A DNA stretch of 64,000 bases, from assembly GCA_037903355.1 (NCBI GenBank), contig JBAJFE010000014.1, forward strand, positions 4,774,001-4,838,000, read 5' to 3'. The DNA comes from Trichuris trichiura. Lineage: Eukaryota; Nematoda; Enoplea; Trichinellida; Trichuridae. Shown here piece by piece: positions 60,962 to 64,000 of the stretch. The position numbers were made by a program, and so were the translations under genes. The notes beneath the pieces were generated by a model, which searched no databases, was not told the DNA's origin, and was given only the letters and a program-made list of their open reading frames with translations. How positions within the stretch are numbered: position 1 is the first letter of the stretch; each line of letters starts with the position of its first letter.

Positions 60962-61223
60962 TTCATAGGAAGAATTGAAAATGTGATTTCTTCGTACGGG
61001 ACCGTATATTTTCATAATGCAAAGGTTTTATTACGGAGTAGTTCCCGTTTTAATGCGCGTAAACTCCGGAGCTTTCGGGTCGACCAGGACCCGTCTTCAG
61101 CGGTTGTGATATTTAAATCACAACCGCTGAAGACGGGTCCCGGTCGACCCGAAAGCTCCGGAGTTTACGCGCATTAAAACGGGAACTACTCCGTAATAAA
61201 ACCTTTGCATTCATAGGAAGAAT
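60962..61223. mobile_element. Foldback PLE-derived insertion J, perfect palindrome, 14-bp target duplication
   Basis: TTCATAGGAAGAAT is repeated exactly at 60962-60975 and 61210-61223. The inverted repeat 61017-61211 meets at its centre (61114/61115) with no spacer (GTGATATTTAAATCAC). The one-sided extension 60976-61016 contains CGTACGGGACC. The cores use the CTGAAGA variant (61127) with stem II GGGTC/GACCC and a loop CCGGTC in one arm, then GAAAGCTCCGGAG and the AACGGGAAC and CCGTAATAAAA boxes. High arm identity suggests a young copy. Confidence 0.88.
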
Positions 61224-62270
61224 GAAGCTTTAACAAGTTGAGTTGTGCATAGGAGCACAGCATTTTGAAAATAGACCCACAGTAATTATAGTTTCTGCAG
61301 ATGTCAAAAAAACCAACCGGTTTGCAGTTTACTGCAAAAAATGAAAACGTAGAAAACAAATGTTCTCTTTCACGTACGCTAAAAGGTTACATTATCTAAA
61401 TGATGTTCAGGTAATTCAGCAGAAAGTTTGGATGTATTCCATAAGTGTTCTGCCAGACTACAGTTCGCAATCCTAACGAGTAATCAATACTTGTTTTGAT
61501 AATTAAGCTTTTTCGAGACTATTGGAAAAATAGCAGGGTATTCAATGGAAAGCAACACTGCAAGGTGTTCCCACCAACATAATGATTAATGAAAAAATGT
61601 TGAAGACTAATCTACTTTTAACCACTCCAAAGAGCATTATTATTATTATTATTATTACTTATAGGCAAAAGTTGCATTCATAAGGTCTTACCGAGCTACA
61701 GGATGAAACTACTACAACCAGTCAAAGAATGCCCGGTTTTCTAGCACGAAAATGAGCATAAAAATATCAAATAAGAATAAGTAGTTAGACTGCATGAGCA
61801 GAAGGAAAACAGTGCTTCTGGAACTACAAACCATAAGGATTATTTACGCAGGATGGAAAATGAAGTCCGTGGCAAATTTTTACGCTCGAAATTTTGAAAT
61901 GCTGCAGCATAATACTTTGACCAGAGAGGCGTGTCACTGTACTTCCTACTTAATAATGAAAATGAAAATTCAGTTGTGACCCTACCATTGAATATTTCAA
62001 GTAAAGTTTGCAGGCATTTAGTATGCAAGAGGCATTGCATAACCTACCAACCTTCAAGAAAGAAACTTATTATTCTTTATAAGATATTGTATTCGGTTCG
62101 ATAAAATGAGCAAGTAGAAAATGATTATTGCACCACTTAGGCAGGAAGATGCGCACAGTCGTTTTATCATTCTTTTTTATACTATTGATAATTTGTCGAC
62201 GGAATCTAAGAATGCACACCAATTTCATAAATTAACTCTTGCTTAATAACAGCGACATACCTATTGTAAA
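61224..62270. other. Intergenic, no gene seen
   Basis: It includes an (ATT)n microsatellite at about 61636-61660. No exon recognised. Confidence 0.45.
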
Positions 62271-62274
62271 AACC

Positions 62275-62375
62275 TTTTTACTACGCAGAGCTTCCAGACC
62301 TAGCACTCTCCATTATTGTTGTTCGAATACTAATGACGGGCTGTGCTAGCTCTGGAAGCTCTGCGTAGTAAAAAC
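62275..62375. repeat. Degenerate small foldback of the same tail family
   Basis: TTTTTACTACGCAGAGCTTCC and GGAAGCTCTGCGTAGTAAAA are inverted around about 40 nt. CTAATGACGGGCTGT, then AGCTCTGGAAGCTCTG, is a decayed version of the core. Confidence 0.6.
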
Positions 62376-64000
62376 GCATACGGAAAGGAAGCTTGTTATA
62401 CGAAAAATGAAAGCATATGGACGTGTTACCAACTCGTCTATCTTTAGTAAGAGCAATTTATTTACTATTGAACTAACACTTTGAACAGACAATCGCAAGT
62501 GGACGGGAAGCCATTAAATGTCGGTTTGTAAGGAGAAGATTAAAGGTATAATCATGTGATAGTACGTTTTTAAAACTTTTATCACTCACCAGTGTAACGT
62601 ATAACCTTGCAATACTCTGGAATATGTTCACTCGTAGTCAAGCTCGTTTTGCCTGCAGTATGTTCCACTGGTTGTTGTTCCTGCATCAGATTCCTTTAGT
62701 ATGATGGCAGTCAGAGCCGACTAAAGAGACAAGCCCAGCAAGCAATAGCTACAACAGTAGAAACCATCTTTACGTAGCTGTATTTCTATGCAGGGCCGTA
62801 TAGGACGCAGCTGCGCTAGCCAATTGGAATTAGCTCCTTAAATTGCTTACGAACGACAAGTATTCGCGTGCATAGCAGTTCGCTTTATCTCTCTTGGCAT
62901 GCCTGCAGTCCACTCAAAGAAAAATGTGGAGTGGGGAGCTTAATCAAGTGTCTGACAATGCAAACATGATTCATTTTGAGTACTTTGTTCAGAAAATCGA
63001 AGTGTATTTGCATCAGTGACTGCTATGCATATAAGCTGATCGTGAAGGTCTTACGACTATGCAAAAGACATACTTAAGACATATGTATTATCAGAGGAAT
63101 GGAACTTTCACAGGATGTTACAAATGAGTTTGGGAAGACGGCTTGCTCTTGCTTGCAAATGGAAGGGTCAGCTAAAGCTTCAAGTAATAACTCTTATTCT
63201 TTCAAAGTAGAAGGACGAGTTGGAAAATTTATCACACATAAAAATGAAAATCTGTCCATAATAAAGTTTTTTCATTATGAGTTGGAAAGTGCACAAATGT
63301 TATTGATGATATAATCGAGCAAGAAAGTACTTATGTAGACATAGCATACTAGATGGCATTCAACTGATTGGAGTAACAGAGACACCATGATCCTTCTGTT
63401 CGTAAGTTTCATTTTGAGAATGCTAAGGAACTAGGCTAATACAAACTAAGGGAAGTTCTGGTAGCATGCAAAAATAAGAACGAAAGGAGTGGAATATTAA
63501 TGCGCATATGTCAGAAAAGCAACGCTTAACACTATGGTAACTGAAGCAAGAAAATAAGTGATTCTCCTGTCCCTAATTTATTCCGTTTTTAACGGAATGA
63601 TCGGAGAAACAGTGTTAACGATATATCGATTGCGAAAATCAGGTTATCTAGCATACATGGTAGAACATCAAGAGGAATTAGTTGATTCAGTTGCTGTGAC
63701 CGACCAACCATTCTAGAAGCTGTCTATGGTTTCCTTGCCTTTCTCCAAAGTTGTCTCACTAAATTACTTTTGCATTTTCTGTTCCTCTGCCATATTATAT
63801 CCTAAAGCTGTATCGTCCATCAATAGAACCCGTCTACTAAAACAAGGTTAACTGTATAGTCATAAGGTTTAATAAAAATCGACTGTCAGTAATATCTGGA
63901 CGTATCCACAGCCTGTCTCTATGATCATTTTGTTAATGAAGGTTTCAGATGTGACTTAATCTGTGGTCAGGGTGGGATTCTAGCTGAGGCAAAGGCAGAC
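62376..64000. other. Intergenic, no gene seen
   Basis: Short open frames only (for example 63099-63314 plus strand, no motif). A homeobox 5' exon could be present but none was recognised. Confidence 0.4.

Noticed and set aside
1..64000. CRISPR arrays, bacterial operons, ribosome binding sites
   Set aside because: The sequence is eukaryotic, with spliced genes; no regularly spaced direct repeats were seen.

Overview
The window looks like nematode chromosomal DNA. Five protein-coding genes can be read, all on the minus strand. Exons are short, introns are mostly about 40-60 nt, and junctions are GT-AG with one GC-AG case. A homologue of the four-MBT protein LIN-61, a VAX/CEH-5-type homeobox gene, a ClC-3/4/5-type exchanger, a TMEM132-family membrane protein and an EB-module secreted protein fit a nematode. 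The short introns and the Penelope-like retroelements suggest an enoplean (Trichuris/Trichinella-like) worm, but that is inference.

Layout: 1-1125 is a decayed Penelope-like element (PLE) and 1797-2620 a decayed LINE. The EB-module gene lies at 7965-9181 (5 exons, 324 aa). Two sister non-autonomous Tigger-like DNA transposons lie at 9689-10857 and 13894-15072. 15-20 kb is gene-poor, with a hairpin-rich unit near 18.4-18.7 kb. The CLC gene spans 22897-26867 (17 exons, 803 aa). The TMEM132 gene spans 29264 to at least 43729; eight exons were found and the 5' end was not. The LIN-61/L3MBTL2-like gene spans 47639-53676 (12 exons, 635 aa). A tRNA-Leu(UAA) is at 56832-56914. The VAX-like homeobox gene is at 57271-57840, with its 5' exons not found.

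The most distinctive content is a family of foldback (palindromic) insertions at about 6.55-7.45, 19.4-19.7, 31.7-32.5, 32.5-32.8, 46.0-46.3 and 61.0-61.2 kb. Each is a head-to-head pair of 5'-truncated PLE 3' ends. In five of the six each arm carries a hammerhead-ribozyme-like core (CTGANGA, a covarying stem II, then GAAA); the copy at 32.5-32.8 kb has lost it. Each has a 32-46 nt extension on one side only, and each is flanked by a 12-15 bp target-site duplication. Some are nested in older members. The RT-bearing copy at 1-1125 ends in the same tail, which ties the family to a Penelope-like reverse transcriptase. Exon models below rest on splice consensus, phase continuity and remembered family motifs; no alignment was run.
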